From: Parasporobacterium sp.
Lineage (GTDB): Bacteria > Bacillota > Clostridia > Lachnospirales > Lachnospiraceae
Reading direction: 5' to 3'
Length of the DNA: 56,538 nucleotides
Assembly: GCA_017459985.1 (NCBI GenBank)
Contig: JAFUBX010000007.1
Span: 1-56,538, forward strand
Each line of letters opens with the position of its first letter. Within the stretch, counting starts at the first letter, position 1. Under the pieces are notes generated by a model. The model did no database searches. It worked only from the letters and a program-made list of their open reading frames with translations, and was not told the DNA's origin. The position numbers and the translations under genes were made by a program. This document shows positions 34,554-43,647 of the stretch, piece by piece.

Positions 34554-35030
34554 TTATCTTTTTGTAAAGATATCAATCGCACCTTCAATCAGCGATCCGA
34601 TCGTCCCCTCCAGCTCGGAAACGGGTTCATTCTTCTTCAGGATCTCGATTGCTTTTTTCTTAACGGATGTATCGGCTTCCCGGTAAAGCTCCACCAGTTT
34701 TCGTTCCGTGGCCGTCACTTTCATAGAAGATCCGGTGGTGCCGGTGGTCGCCTTTTTCGTCGTCGACTTCTTTGTTGTGGTGGCCTTTTTAGTAGAAGAC
34801 GAAGAACTCTTGTAGCTGCTGGAGGCTGCCGCGTCCAGCAGCGATTTCTGGGTCACCCCGGTGGCCTTTGCAATCTGCTTCAACGCATCCTGCGACAGCT
34901 TCAGTTCCCCCCGCTCCGCTTTTCCGATGTCGGATGCACTGGTATTTTTCACCTTCTTTGCCAGCTGTTCCTGGGTAAGCCCTGCTTCCGTCCTGGCCTT
35001 CTTTATCAGATTTCCAACTTTGTTTGCCAT
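34554..35030 (-). CDS. XRE-family regulator with Ser/Thr/Lys-rich linker
   Basis: 158 residues from the ATG at 35030 (AAGGAGAAGAGACG upstream). Residues 5-60 form a Cro/CI-type helix-turn-helix (LIKKARTEAGLTQEQLAKKV). About residues 75-105 are a low-complexity Ser/Thr/Lys tract reminiscent of histone-like tails. A helical C-terminal part (about 108-158) may mediate oligomerisation. A longer 223-residue reading starting at 35225 has no ribosome binding site. Its targets are unknown. Confidence 0.85.
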   Translation of the reverse strand: MANKVGNLIKKARTEAGLTQEQLAKKVKNTSASDIGKAERGELKLSQDALKQIAKATGVTQKSLLDAAASSSYKSSSSSTKKATTTKKSTTKKATTGTTGSSMKVTATERKLVELYREADTSVKKKAIEILKKNEPVSELEGTIGSLIEGAIDIFTKR

Positions 35031-35281
35031 CGTCTCTTCTCCTTTTCCATTTGATATTCTGCCGGTCCGGATCGCTGCCGTGGGCGATATCGCAGATCGT
35101 TTTCTTCTATAGAATATCATGTTCTCCGGAAATATGCCATGTCCCGGCGAAATTGTTTTATCCCGTTTCCATTCTGTTCCCATTTTTCTTCTGTTTTGTT
35201 CCATTATTTTGCATTTTGTTTCCATTATTTTGCATTTTTTCCGATTGGAAACAATGCATTTATTTTAGTACCTGCTTTTTG

Positions 35282-35310
35282 TTGACAAAGCATAGAATGG
35301 GTGGTATATA
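35282..35310 (+). promoter_or_regulatory. Consensus-like sigma-70 promoter
   Basis: A perfect -35 TTGACA (35282-35287), a 17-bp spacer and -10 TATATA (35305-35310). This is the strongest promoter seen in the window and drives the 69-residue protein. The rest of the 35031-35371 gap is T-rich, with a repeated TTTCCATTATTTTGCATTTT. Confidence 0.75.
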
Positions 35311-35371
35311 GATACTCGTACACAATCCAATGTGTAATATTACTAAAGAAAAAGGAAGATGATTAGACATT

Positions 35372-35581
35372 ATGGCTAAAGTAATCAAGTGGACGAACAA
35401 GTTCAGCAAAGAAGAAGGTTATGTTAAAGGCATCGTAAGAGCTGAAGGTCATTTTGAAAATACATATGACGCTGCAGAAGCAAAGACATTCTCCAGAGCA
35501 TGTGATGTTTCAAGAGCAATGAACACACTGGAAGCAATCGGCGAGTGCGAGAACAACGAGTTTGAAGTTGTTGAACTGTAA
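35372..35581 (+). CDS. Small protein of unknown function, 69 residues
   Basis: A stand-alone gene with a consensus-like promoter, an AAAGGAAG ribosome binding site and a perfect terminator 17 bp after the stop. The product starts MAKVIKWTNKFSKEEGYV, has balanced charge, no membrane segment and a Glu-rich end. The A-rich, two-fold-preferred codons differ from the GC-rich neighbours and suggest high expression. No family is recognised. Confidence 0.85.
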   Translation: MAKVIKWTNKFSKEEGYVKGIVRAEGHFENTYDAAEAKTFSRACDVSRAMNTLEAIGECENNEFEVVEL

Positions 35582-35598
35582 CATTCCGAACTGAGAGA

Positions 35599-35632
35599 GG
35601 CCGTATCAATTTGACGATTGATACGGCCTTTT
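35599..35632 (+). terminator. Rho-independent terminator
   Basis: A perfect 12-bp stem GGCCGTATCAAT/ATTGATACGGCC with a 6-nt loop, followed by TTTT. It closes the 69-residue protein gene. Confidence 0.95.
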
Positions 35633-35678
35633 CGCATTCTCTGTTAACCGCATTTTTATCAGGAAGGGAGCCTCCATA

Positions 35679-36524
35679 ATGAAATGGATCGATCGGCCGG
35701 AACTGCAGATTCCCTATTACTGTTTTGAAAATCTATTGGAAACAGATCTCGTAATCAATGCCTTTACGACGAAGCTCCATCGGAAAAATGGCAGAATGGA
35801 TGATTTCTGCCAGCTGCTTCTGAGGAGTGATTCCGATCCGGAGGAGGTCCGTCGCTGCACAGATGCCCTGCTGCTTCAGTTCGGAATAGACAGGGAGCAT
35901 CTGGTTCCCTCGGCTCAGAAGCATACCGCCAATCTCCATATCGTAACCGGAGCGGATCTCGGTCCTTTATCATCCCGTCCGAAACTGGAATCTGTGGATG
36001 GTCTGATCACGGACATTCCCGGCGTCATGCTCCAGACCTTCGGTGCGGACTGCCCGTCTGTGTATCTGCTGGATCCCATGAAGAAAGTCATCGGCCTGTG
36101 CCACTCCGGCCGCAAAGGAACGCAGCAGCACATCGCGTCTTTGATGCTGAAGCAAATGGAAGAATCCTTCGGAACGGATCCCGGAACGGTTCTGGCCGCC
36201 ATCTCCCCGGGAATCTGCGTTTCCTGTTATGAGGTCGGAGAGGACGTCGCAATGGATTTTGCGGACGATTATCTGACAGGTCCTGTATCCGGACAGACAA
36301 AGAACGAAGAACTGCTCCGCTCTATTCTGATAAAGAAAGCAGGCCGATATTATATCGACCTGCCCTGTGCGATTTCTATTTCTCTGATTCATTCCGGCAT
36401 CCGGAAGGACCATCTTGAAGTGTCGCCTCTATGCACCAGATGCCGTTCCGACCGGTTCTTCTCCTTCCGGGCGGAAGGCCGGATTTCAAACGAGAACTGC
36501 GCGTTTCTGATGCTGAAGGCCTGA
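35679..36524 (+). CDS. pgeF: Peptidoglycan editing factor / YfiH-type purine-handling enzyme
   Basis: 281 residues of the YfiH (Cu-oxidase_4, laccase-domain) family. Members remove wrongly inserted residues from peptidoglycan precursors and have adenosine-phosphorylase-like activity. The conserved metal ligands are seen as H82 (AQKHTANL), C125 (GADCPSV) and H142 (GLCHSGRKG), with SPGICVSCYEVGEDV further on. AGGAAGGGAGCC precedes the ATG. It is monocistronic and converges on the SH3-domain gene. Confidence 0.92.
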   Translation: MKWIDRPELQIPYYCFENLLETDLVINAFTTKLHRKNGRMDDFCQLLLRSDSDPEEVRRCTDALLLQFGIDREHLVPSAQKHTANLHIVTGADLGPLSSRPKLESVDGLITDIPGVMLQTFGADCPSVYLLDPMKKVIGLCHSGRKGTQQHIASLMLKQMEESFGTDPGTVLAAISPGICVSCYEVGEDVAMDFADDYLTGPVSGQTKNEELLRSILIKKAGRYYIDLPCAISISLIHSGIRKDHLEVSPLCTRCRSDRFFSFRAEGRISNENCAFLMLKA

Positions 36525-36575
36525 GCCGGATTCCTTTTGGCTGTTCCGGGATCCATTCCAGGCAGACAGCCGGTA

Positions 36576-37853
36576 CTACCGGGCCTCAACGGTCTCATCC
36601 AGCGCGATCCATCCGTGTTTGCCATTGTAGGCGGTATAGCCCCAGATCCGGCCATCCTCCGAAGAAGCGGTATTGGTGATATACACCTTCTGTCCGTACC
36701 AGATCTGTTCCAGAGCCGTTCTGTCATTGCCGGGCTCCGGATACAGTGCTGCAGATCCATTCCCGGAAATGATCCGTACATAATTGTTTCCATTGGTGGT
36801 ATCCGGCGTCGGATTTGCCAGGCAGATCTCCGACCAGGAAGTGGAATTCTGGGTTCCCACAAGACCAATCTCCGCAATGACGCACAACTGGCCATCTCCA
36901 TTCAGATACGGCATGACTGCCTCCAGATTCTCAGAACTCATGGTAAAGTCGAGACTCTTATCATACCAGTCCGGTGCCATGTCCTTCCTCTCATCATTGC
37001 TTGCATGGAACCGCTGTTCCATGGCTCTTGCGGCAGTCTCCAGAAAACTGTCCTGTGTATATCCGCCCGCATTGATCACGGACCGGTTCTCCAGGATTCT
37101 CTGTTCCGAAACGGAAATATTATACACCTCATACTCGTGCCAGGGTCCTGAAAATCTTTTATAAATGAGAAGAGACAGGGTATCGCCGTTCAGATTCCAG
37201 GTATAAGTAGAGTCCGTCAGTTCCTCCCAGGGAGTCTCGTCAGACAGCGCGCTCTGGATCATGGGATAAAATTCCTCATAAATCCGGACGTTGAGATCCA
37301 GGATCTCACTGCTTTCCAGATTGATTACCGGGATGGTATAAAGATAAGGACCATCCTCCTGATAGAAGGCGTCCTCCACCAGATACCCGGTATTCCGGAT
37401 TCCCGTGATCACAGTTCCGGCCGGATCCGCAAAGTCCAGTGCCTGAGTCACCGGTTCCTGGGTGACCGGCTCCGGGGGAAGGGTCTCCGGTTCCGGCTCC
37501 GGCTCCGGCTGCGGAGTTTCATAGGGATCATCGATCATACTGGTCTGGCTGATGGAAATCCAGCCGTATTCCCCATTGTAATCGACCTGGCCCCACCACA
37601 GGCCATCATAATAATTATCCGCTGTGGTATTGATGAAAAGAATCTCTCCATTATAAATCGGAAAATTGATTCCATACTCCAGTCCCGGACCGTACCGGAA
37701 ATTCACGTATCCGTCCGGCGCGTCCACGACTACGTAAAATCCCCCCGGCTGATAATTGTAATCCCCGGTGATAGCAGCGTCCGCCATGGCCGTACCCGGC
37801 ATCAGCAGGAAAATGAGACATATAAGCGCAATGATTCGTTTTGCCAGTTTCAT
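36576..37853 (-). CDS. Secreted protein with two bacterial SH3-like domains
   Basis: 425 residues with a signal peptide (MKLAKRIIALICLIFLL, cleavage after AMA). A first SH3-like repeat is at about 38-105 (VNFRYGPGLEYG, GEYGWIS); a Pro/Glu-rich spacer follows at about 110-135; a middle domain of unknown type (about 140-345) comes next; and a second SH3-like repeat is at about 358-420 (GKHGWIALDE). Such repeats often bind cell wall. It is the last gene of the putP-led operon, with GGGAGGTGGAGTT before the ATG. Function unknown. Confidence 0.8.
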   Translation of the reverse strand: MKLAKRIIALICLIFLLMPGTAMADAAITGDYNYQPGGFYVVVDAPDGYVNFRYGPGLEYGINFPIYNGEILFINTTADNYYDGLWWGQVDYNGEYGWISISQTSMIDDPYETPQPEPEPEPETLPPEPVTQEPVTQALDFADPAGTVITGIRNTGYLVEDAFYQEDGPYLYTIPVINLESSEILDLNVRIYEEFYPMIQSALSDETPWEELTDSTYTWNLNGDTLSLLIYKRFSGPWHEYEVYNISVSEQRILENRSVINAGGYTQDSFLETAARAMEQRFHASNDERKDMAPDWYDKSLDFTMSSENLEAVMPYLNGDGQLCVIAEIGLVGTQNSTSWSEICLANPTPDTTNGNNYVRIISGNGSAALYPEPGNDRTALEQIWYGQKVYITNTASSEDGRIWGYTAYNGKHGWIALDETVEAR

Positions 37854-37884
37854 AACTCCACCTCCCGAAAATAAGCAGTTTTTC

Positions 37885-38256
37885 TTACCTGGTCCCTGTA
37901 TGGATCAGCTGCAGGATCACCGGAATCAGGAGACCCGCTCCGAAGGATCCGGCATTCATGACCAGTGAGAACAGAAGAAAATACTGTCCTTTCCCCATAT
38001 GTTTTTTGAACAGACACCATTCCGCCAGAACGACTGCCGCTTCCAGAAAGATCAGGATCCCCGTTCGCAGGGTCCCGGACCCGATCCATTGACCGGACAG
38101 ATAACGAAGCGCCGTTACCGGCAGATTGGTGAGCGCATTGACCCAGAGCACTGTAAGGATCTGTTTCCGGCTCCGGTACCCCCACAGAAGGGAAATGAAC
38201 TCCTCCGCCAGGACCGTTGCCAGATAAGGAATCAAAAACAGTCTTACATAAAACAT
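37885..38256 (-). CDS. Small four-helix membrane protein
   Basis: 123 residues from the ATG at 38256; a GTG one codon earlier is possible. Four hydrophobic segments are visible (about 3-20, 35-55, 65-85 and 95-118). It begins 7 bp after the MFS-like gene stop and is 31 bp from the SH3-domain gene, so it is part of the same operon. No family is recognised with certainty. Confidence 0.75.
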   Translation of the reverse strand: MFYVRLFLIPYLATVLAEEFISLLWGYRSRKQILTVLWVNALTNLPVTALRYLSGQWIGSGTLRTGILIFLEAAVVLAEWCLFKKHMGKGQYFLLFSLVMNAGSFGAGLLIPVILQLIHTGTR

Positions 38257-38262
38257 CACAGT

Positions 38263-39402
38263 TTACCCGGAAGCGCCCGTTTCCCCGGACCTTTCTTTCA
38301 TATAGATCGCCGCCAGCAAAAGCACCAGTGAAAGGATGCAGAGTCCCAGCTGTCCCGCGGCAGAGGACATCCAGCGAACCTTCCACACCATGCTGGGCAG
38401 GGTTCCCAGAAACAGCGCCAGCATCAGCACCCCGAAGGCAAACCCCGGCAGTTCCTTCCACAGATCTGTCAGCAATGTCAGGGTGATCGGCATCGTCATG
38501 TTAAACAGCAGTATGGAGATGCATCCTGCTGCCGGACTGCCGCCGGCAAACAATGCCAGGATCCCCGCCCCCATGAGGGAGATCAGAGACGCTGCTGTCA
38601 CCCCGATCCAGTCCGCCGCGATTCCACCGATAAATTTACCTGCTACAATGCAAAATGTAAAGAGCAGCCCCGTCAGGAAGGTCCGGTTCCATGAATAGAC
38701 CGCCACGAACCCGTAATAGGAGCGCAGGATCACTACAAGAAAGATCAACAGGGAGCCTGCCAGCATTCCCCGGGACAGCTTCTGCCGGGACAGCCGGGAC
38801 CGGATGGAATCCTTCCACTGCAGTACCCCCAGCCAGGCCAGGAGCACCACGCAGACAGCCAGAAGGATCCACAGCGAAACATAAAACACCTGCTTAAACA
38901 TTCCGGACAGGGTTCTTCCCAGATAAACGCCAAAGGCGCCGGAGGAGATAAAGATCCCCGACGGCGCATATTGAAATCCTGATTTTGTTTTTATCCGCAG
39001 TCGGGATCCGGGTTCCGCAGCTGCCCCCTCCGGGCGGACGGAATCCATCAGGATCTGCCTTCCCCCTCCGATGTGAAACAGGCCGTTTCCGACTCCGATC
39101 AGTACAACTGCGGTCCAGGGAGCCGGAATGAACAGGTAGCTGATCAGGATGAGCAAACACCCCAGACTGGAAACCAGCGCATTTTTCCCTGCAATATCCG
39201 CGATCAGTCCCAGTACCGCCGGCAGCGCAAATGCGAACAGATTATACAGTACCGCCGCTCTGGTCCAGTCTTCATATCCCGGCAGCCGCACATAGATCAT
39301 CCCCATCAGATAGAAGATACAGGACAGATCCACCAGAAAATGCATCACCGTATAGAGGATCAGATGGACATTATGATTGCCGGAAACTGCTGTTAATTTC
39401 AT
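38263..39402 (-). CDS. Major facilitator superfamily-like transporter
   Basis: 379 residues with about twelve hydrophobic segments, including the FALPAVLGLIADIAGK loop typical of MFS helices 2-3 and a central basic loop. The start overlaps the putP-type stop in an ATGA, indicating translational coupling. The substrate is not evident. Confidence 0.8.
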   Translation of the reverse strand: MKLTAVSGNHNVHLILYTVMHFLVDLSCIFYLMGMIYVRLPGYEDWTRAAVLYNLFAFALPAVLGLIADIAGKNALVSSLGCLLILISYLFIPAPWTAVVLIGVGNGLFHIGGGRQILMDSVRPEGAAAEPGSRLRIKTKSGFQYAPSGIFISSGAFGVYLGRTLSGMFKQVFYVSLWILLAVCVVLLAWLGVLQWKDSIRSRLSRQKLSRGMLAGSLLIFLVVILRSYYGFVAVYSWNRTFLTGLLFTFCIVAGKFIGGIAADWIGVTAASLISLMGAGILALFAGGSPAAGCISILLFNMTMPITLTLLTDLWKELPGFAFGVLMLALFLGTLPSMVWKVRWMSSAAGQLGLCILSLVLLLAAIYMKERSGETGASG

Positions 39403-40943
39403 TTTTTCACTCTGGCCTTTACCCGCTCGAAGGTGTCCACAACCGACTGTTCCGGTGCCGGGGTGATCAATGATACAACAATTATGAAAATGAATGCTAC
39501 AATGAATGCAGGCAGAAGTTCATAAATGTTCCAGGCTCCTCCGATCGGCCGGACAAGATATTTCCATACAAAGATCATGATAGCACCTGCGAGCATTCCT
39601 GCAAGGGATCCCCATTTATTTGCCCGTTTCCAGAACAGTCCGCACAGAACCACAGGCGCAAAGGTGGCGCCGAATCCGGCCCAGGCAAAGGAAACGATTC
39701 CGAAGATCGAACTGTTGGGATCTGTGGCAAAGATCACTGCGATAATGGCAATGATGATCACGGAGACTCTGGCGACCCACATGGTGGCCTTCTTGCTCAG
39801 GTTGAATTTGAACACTCCGTTCAGGATATCCTCGGAAACGCTGGAGGAAGCTGCCAGCAGCTGGGAATCTGCGGTGGACATGGTCGCTGCCAGGATTCCC
39901 GAGAGCACCAGTCCGGCGATGATGATCGCGATCACCCCGTGATTGCTGAGAACATCCGCGATCTTGACGATGACAGACTCCGCTGCGGAGGAGGTTTCAA
40001 AGGTCTCGATAAACCCTGCTTTGGAAAGCGCGTATCCCATGATTCCGATGCAGACGGCGATGCCCATGGAGATCACGACCCAGATAGAAGCGATCCGTCT
40101 GGAGACCTTGATGGATCCGGGATTCTTGGTTCCCATGAACCGGAGAAGGATATGGGGCATTCCGAAATAGCCAAGTCCCCAGGCCAGAGTCGAAATCACG
40201 GAAATAAATCCATAGGAGCCGGACTCGCCGGTGGCCACATTGGCGGTCCGGAAGAAATCCAGATATCCTTCAACACCGGAAGCGGTATCGATCACGGCTC
40301 CGGTTCCGCCGCAGAGGCTGATGCCGAACCACAGGATCACGATCAGGGCGATCGTCATGACGATACTCTGAATCAGGTCTGTGGTGGACACGGCCAGGAA
40401 TCCGCCGAGAATGGTATAAATAATGATTACCAGGGCTCCGACAAGCACACAGGTCATATAATCAAATCCGAACAGACTGTTGAACAGCTTTCCGACTGCC
40501 GCGAATCCGGAGGCCGTATAAGGGATAAAGAAGATGATAATGATGATTGCCGCCAGACAGGACAGGATATTCTTATCATCATTGAACCGTTTCGAGAAGA
40601 ATCCCGGAACGGTGAACGCGCCGATCTCTTCCGAATAGATCCGGATCCTTTTTGCAACCAGCAGCCAGTTCAGGTAGGTGCCTGCAGCCAGTCCGATCAC
40701 GGTCCAGCCTACGTCAGCCACGCCTGTAAAATACGCCAGTCCCGGAAGGCCCATCAGAAGATAGGAACTCATGTCACTGGCCTCCGCGCTCATCGCGGTA
40801 ACCAGCGGTCCCAGCCGCCGGCCGCCCAGATAGAAATCACTGGTGGAACTGCTGCCTTTTTTCGAGTAATAAACGCCGATAACGACCATGCCTGCAAGAT
40901 ACACAAACATTACGATCGCCATGATGATCTGCGATGTTGTCAT
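39399..40943 (-). CDS. Sodium:solute symporter, PutP-like
   Basis: 514 residues from the ATG at 40943 (GGAGGGAAATTT upstream) with about thirteen membrane segments. The SSS-family core AEASDMSSYLLMGLPG and the GGFLAVSTTDLIQ segment closely resemble the sodium/proline symporter PutP. It opens a four-gene operon (symporter, MFS-like, small membrane protein, SH3 protein), divergent from a TetR gene. Confidence 0.92.
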   Translation of the reverse strand: MTTSQIIMAIVMFVYLAGMVVIGVYYSKKGSSSTSDFYLGGRRLGPLVTAMSAEASDMSSYLLMGLPGLAYFTGVADVGWTVIGLAAGTYLNWLLVAKRIRIYSEEIGAFTVPGFFSKRFNDDKNILSCLAAIIIIIFFIPYTASGFAAVGKLFNSLFGFDYMTCVLVGALVIIIYTILGGFLAVSTTDLIQSIVMTIALIVILWFGISLCGGTGAVIDTASGVEGYLDFFRTANVATGESGSYGFISVISTLAWGLGYFGMPHILLRFMGTKNPGSIKVSRRIASIWVVISMGIAVCIGIMGYALSKAGFIETFETSSAAESVIVKIADVLSNHGVIAIIIAGLVLSGILAATMSTADSQLLAASSSVSEDILNGVFKFNLSKKATMWVARVSVIIIAIIAVIFATDPNSSIFGIVSFAWAGFGATFAPVVLCGLFWKRANKWGSLAGMLAGAIMIFVWKYLVRPIGGAWNIYELLPAFIVAFIFIIVVSLITPAPEQSVVDTFERVKARVKK

Positions 40944-41008
40944 AAATTTCCCTCCTGTTATTACTTTTAACAATCGGAAATAATAGCACAGGAAAGAAAA
41001 GAATAAAA

Positions 41009-41026
41009 TATGAACTTCATTTCATA
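41009..41026. promoter_or_regulatory. Palindrome between putP-like and TetR genes
   Basis: TATGAA and TTCATA form a perfect 6-bp inverted repeat with a 6-bp centre, in the 202-bp divergent intergenic region. It lies on the symporter side. It is a likely operator for the adjacent TetR protein, by position only. Confidence 0.45.
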
Positions 41027-41145
41027 CTGTTTCTCATATTTATTTCCATTATTTTCAAATATTTATTGAATATTCAGCCTGATTTTATTAAACTGAAGTC
41101 TGTACGATTTTTATTATTCGAATTAATACCATAAGGAATTACGCA

Positions 41146-41739
41146 ATGAGAAAGAACAGCAGCCAGACAAAAAGCCGTATCGTAACTGCCGCTTGGAAGC
41201 TTTTCTATCAATACGGATACGAGGATACGACCATCGATGATATCGTGGAGGCCTCCCAGACCTCCAAGGGATCCTTTTACCATTACTTTGACTCCAAGGA
41301 CGCCCTTCTGGGCTCCCTCTCTTACCTGTTTGACGAGAAATACAACGAGCTGGAAGAGACTATGGAAGCACAGATGGATCCCATCGAGAAGCTGATTCTG
41401 ATGAACCAGGAACTGTTCCTGATGATTGAGAACACGGTATCTGTCTCACTCCTGAGCCAGCTGTTCAGTACACAGCTGACAACAAAAGGGGAAAAGCACC
41501 TGCTCAATCCGGACCGGACGTATTACCGCCTTCTCCGGCAGATCGCCATCGAAGGGAAGGAACAGGGGATCTTCCGGGAAGAACTGACCGTAACGGATAT
41601 CACTAAGGCCTATGCGGTCTTTGAGCGGGGGATCATGTATGACTGGTGCATTTCCGGGGGCAATTACTCGATCTGCCAGTATTCCCGTACCATGCTCCCC
41701 CTGTTCATTTCCGGGCTGACCCGGAAGGGTCCGGAATAA
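41146..41739 (+). CDS. TetR-family transcriptional regulator
   Basis: 197 residues with an N-terminal helix-turn-helix (about 8-55: RIVTAAWKLFYQYGYEDTTIDDIV then TSKGSFYHYFDSKD) and a helical ligand domain. It is divergent from the symporter operon and probably represses it. AAGGAAT precedes the ATG. The ligand is unknown. Confidence 0.92.
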   Translation: MRKNSSQTKSRIVTAAWKLFYQYGYEDTTIDDIVEASQTSKGSFYHYFDSKDALLGSLSYLFDEKYNELEETMEAQMDPIEKLILMNQELFLMIENTVSVSLLSQLFSTQLTTKGEKHLLNPDRTYYRLLRQIAIEGKEQGIFREELTVTDITKAYAVFERGIMYDWCISGGNYSICQYSRTMLPLFISGLTRKGPE

Positions 41740-41821
41740 CTGCTTTGTTTCGTTTGAGTTTAGGTTTCTCTGTTAACATATGCCGCAGACTGTCATAAAA
41801 TAGCTTCGGAGGAATGATCCC

Positions 41822-42496
41822 ATGTTCCACATCCTGGTGGTTGACGACGACAAAAATACCCGCAGATATCTGAAAGCAGTTCTGGAAGACGCCGGCTACA
41901 GCGTTTCTTCCGCCTGCAATGGGGAAGAAGCCCTGCAGTTGATGGACAGGGAATATATTGATCTGGTAGTTCTGGATATTATGATGCCGAAAATGGACGG
42001 ATATCAGTTTACGGAGGTTCTCCGGAAGACCAACAATGATCTTCCGATCCTGATGGTATCCGCCAAACAGCTTCCCCAGGACCGGCACCGGGGCTTCCTG
42101 GTAGGGACGGATGACTACATTACCAAACCGATCGACGAGAAGGAGATGCTTCTGCGCATCAAGGCCCTGCTCCGCCGGGCACGGATCGCCAGCGAACGCC
42201 GGATCGTGATTGATGATGTGGTTCTGGACTACGACAGCCTGACAGTCTCCCGGAATGGTTCCGTGCAGGAGCTTCCCCAGAAGGAATTCCTGCTGCTGTA
42301 CAAGCTGCTCTCCTACCCCGGCAAGATTTTTACCAGGATCCAGCTGATGGATGAGATCTGGGGCAGCGAAAGCGAGACCGGATGGGAAACGGTGACCGTC
42401 CATGTCGGCCGGCTCCGCAAGCGTTTTGAAGGATGGCAGGAATTCCAGATCGAATCGGTCCGGGGACTGGGTTATAAGGCGGTCAGAAATCTATGA
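41822..42496 (+). CDS. OmpR-type response regulator
   Basis: 224 residues. The receiver domain (1 to about 118) has acidic pocket D8-D10, phospho-acceptor D52 (VVLDIMMP) and K102; a winged-helix output domain follows (about 125-222, VTVHVGRLRKRF). It is co-transcribed with the histidine kinase, overlapping it by 4 bp. GGAGGAATGATCCC precedes the ATG. Confidence 0.95.
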   Translation: MFHILVVDDDKNTRRYLKAVLEDAGYSVSSACNGEEALQLMDREYIDLVVLDIMMPKMDGYQFTEVLRKTNNDLPILMVSAKQLPQDRHRGFLVGTDDYITKPIDEKEMLLRIKALLRRARIASERRIVIDDVVLDYDSLTVSRNGSVQELPQKEFLLLYKLLSYPGKIFTRIQLMDEIWGSESETGWETVTVHVGRLRKRFEGWQEFQIESVRGLGYKAVRNL

Positions 42497-43566
42497 AAAA
42501 AAGAACCAGCCGTAATCAGCGCGTTTCCTTAATACTTGCCTTTACCGGGCTCATTATGATCCTTCTGCTGGGGATCACCGTGATCGCCGCCATCATTGTG
42601 TTTATTCTGGTCAACAGCGGATCTCTGCAGATCGGAGGAACGATCACTTCCCTTAATCTCGGCTCCTTCATTTTAACGCTGCTGATCCTTAATGCCATCA
42701 TCGGAGCGATCCTGGCAGCCCTTACCACCAATATTATTCTGAAACCGATCAATAAGATCTTTCACTCTCTGAACCGGCTTGCCTCCGGCGACTACTCCGC
42801 CAGGCTGAATTTTCAGGGGCCGGTCAGCCGCATCTCCACCATCCGGGAACTGACGGACAGTTTCAATACCATGGCCCGGGAGCTGGAACAGACGGAGATG
42901 CTGCGGTCAGATTTCATCAATAATTTTTCCCATGAATTTAAGACTCCCATCGTATCGATTGCCGGATTTGCCCAGCTTCTGAAGCGGGGAAATCCCACTC
43001 CGGAAGAGCAGGCGGAGTATCTGGATGTGATCGAGAAGGAGTCTCTCCGGCTTGCCCGGATGGCGACCAATGTTCTGGACCTTACCCGGATCGAAAATCA
43101 GAACATTCTGACGGATCAGGTCTCTTTCAATGTTTCCGAACAGCTGCGGACCTGCATGCTTCTTCTGGAGGGCAAATGGACCGAGAAACAGATCGAACCG
43201 GTCCTTCCGGTGGAAGAGCATTATATTGTCGGCAACGAAGACCTGATGAAACAGGTGTGGAATAATCTGTTTGACAATGCGATCAAATTTTCCTCCGCCT
43301 ACGGCAGTGTGGAAGCTCTCATTGAAGAAAAGGAAGGCCGCACCGACATCACGATCTCCAATTACGGGGATCCGATTCCGGAAGAAAGCATTGACAAGAT
43401 CTTCAGCAAGTTCTATCAGGCCGACGAATCCCACGCTTCCGAAGGCAATGGGGTCGGACTGGCGGTCGTAAAGAAGATTGTGGAACTGCACCGGGGTTCC
43501 GTCAGGGTCCTCTGCCAGAACGGAAAAACCAGTTTTATCGTCTCTCTTCCGCAGAAAACCGCATGA
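42493..43566 (+). CDS. Sensor histidine kinase
   Basis: 357 residues with two membrane helices (about 12-40 and 57-80) and almost no extracellular loop, a HAMP domain (about 82-135), a DHp domain with H147 in FSHEFKTP, and an ATPase domain with NLFDNAIKFS and GNGVGLAVVKKI. The very short external loop suggests it senses a membrane or internal signal, as in cell-envelope stress kinases. It pairs with the upstream response regulator. Confidence 0.95.
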   Translation: MKKRTSRNQRVSLILAFTGLIMILLLGITVIAAIIVFILVNSGSLQIGGTITSLNLGSFILTLLILNAIIGAILAALTTNIILKPINKIFHSLNRLASGDYSARLNFQGPVSRISTIRELTDSFNTMARELEQTEMLRSDFINNFSHEFKTPIVSIAGFAQLLKRGNPTPEEQAEYLDVIEKESLRLARMATNVLDLTRIENQNILTDQVSFNVSEQLRTCMLLLEGKWTEKQIEPVLPVEEHYIVGNEDLMKQVWNNLFDNAIKFSSAYGSVEALIEEKEGRTDITISNYGDPIPEESIDKIFSKFYQADESHASEGNGVGLAVVKKIVELHRGSVRVLCQNGKTSFIVSLPQKTA

Positions 43567-43647
43567 TTGTTTATTTTCGGTTTAGAAAACCGATGTATAA
43601 TTTCGCCGATTTATTATGAACGATTCAGATAAGAAGGAGCGTATTAC

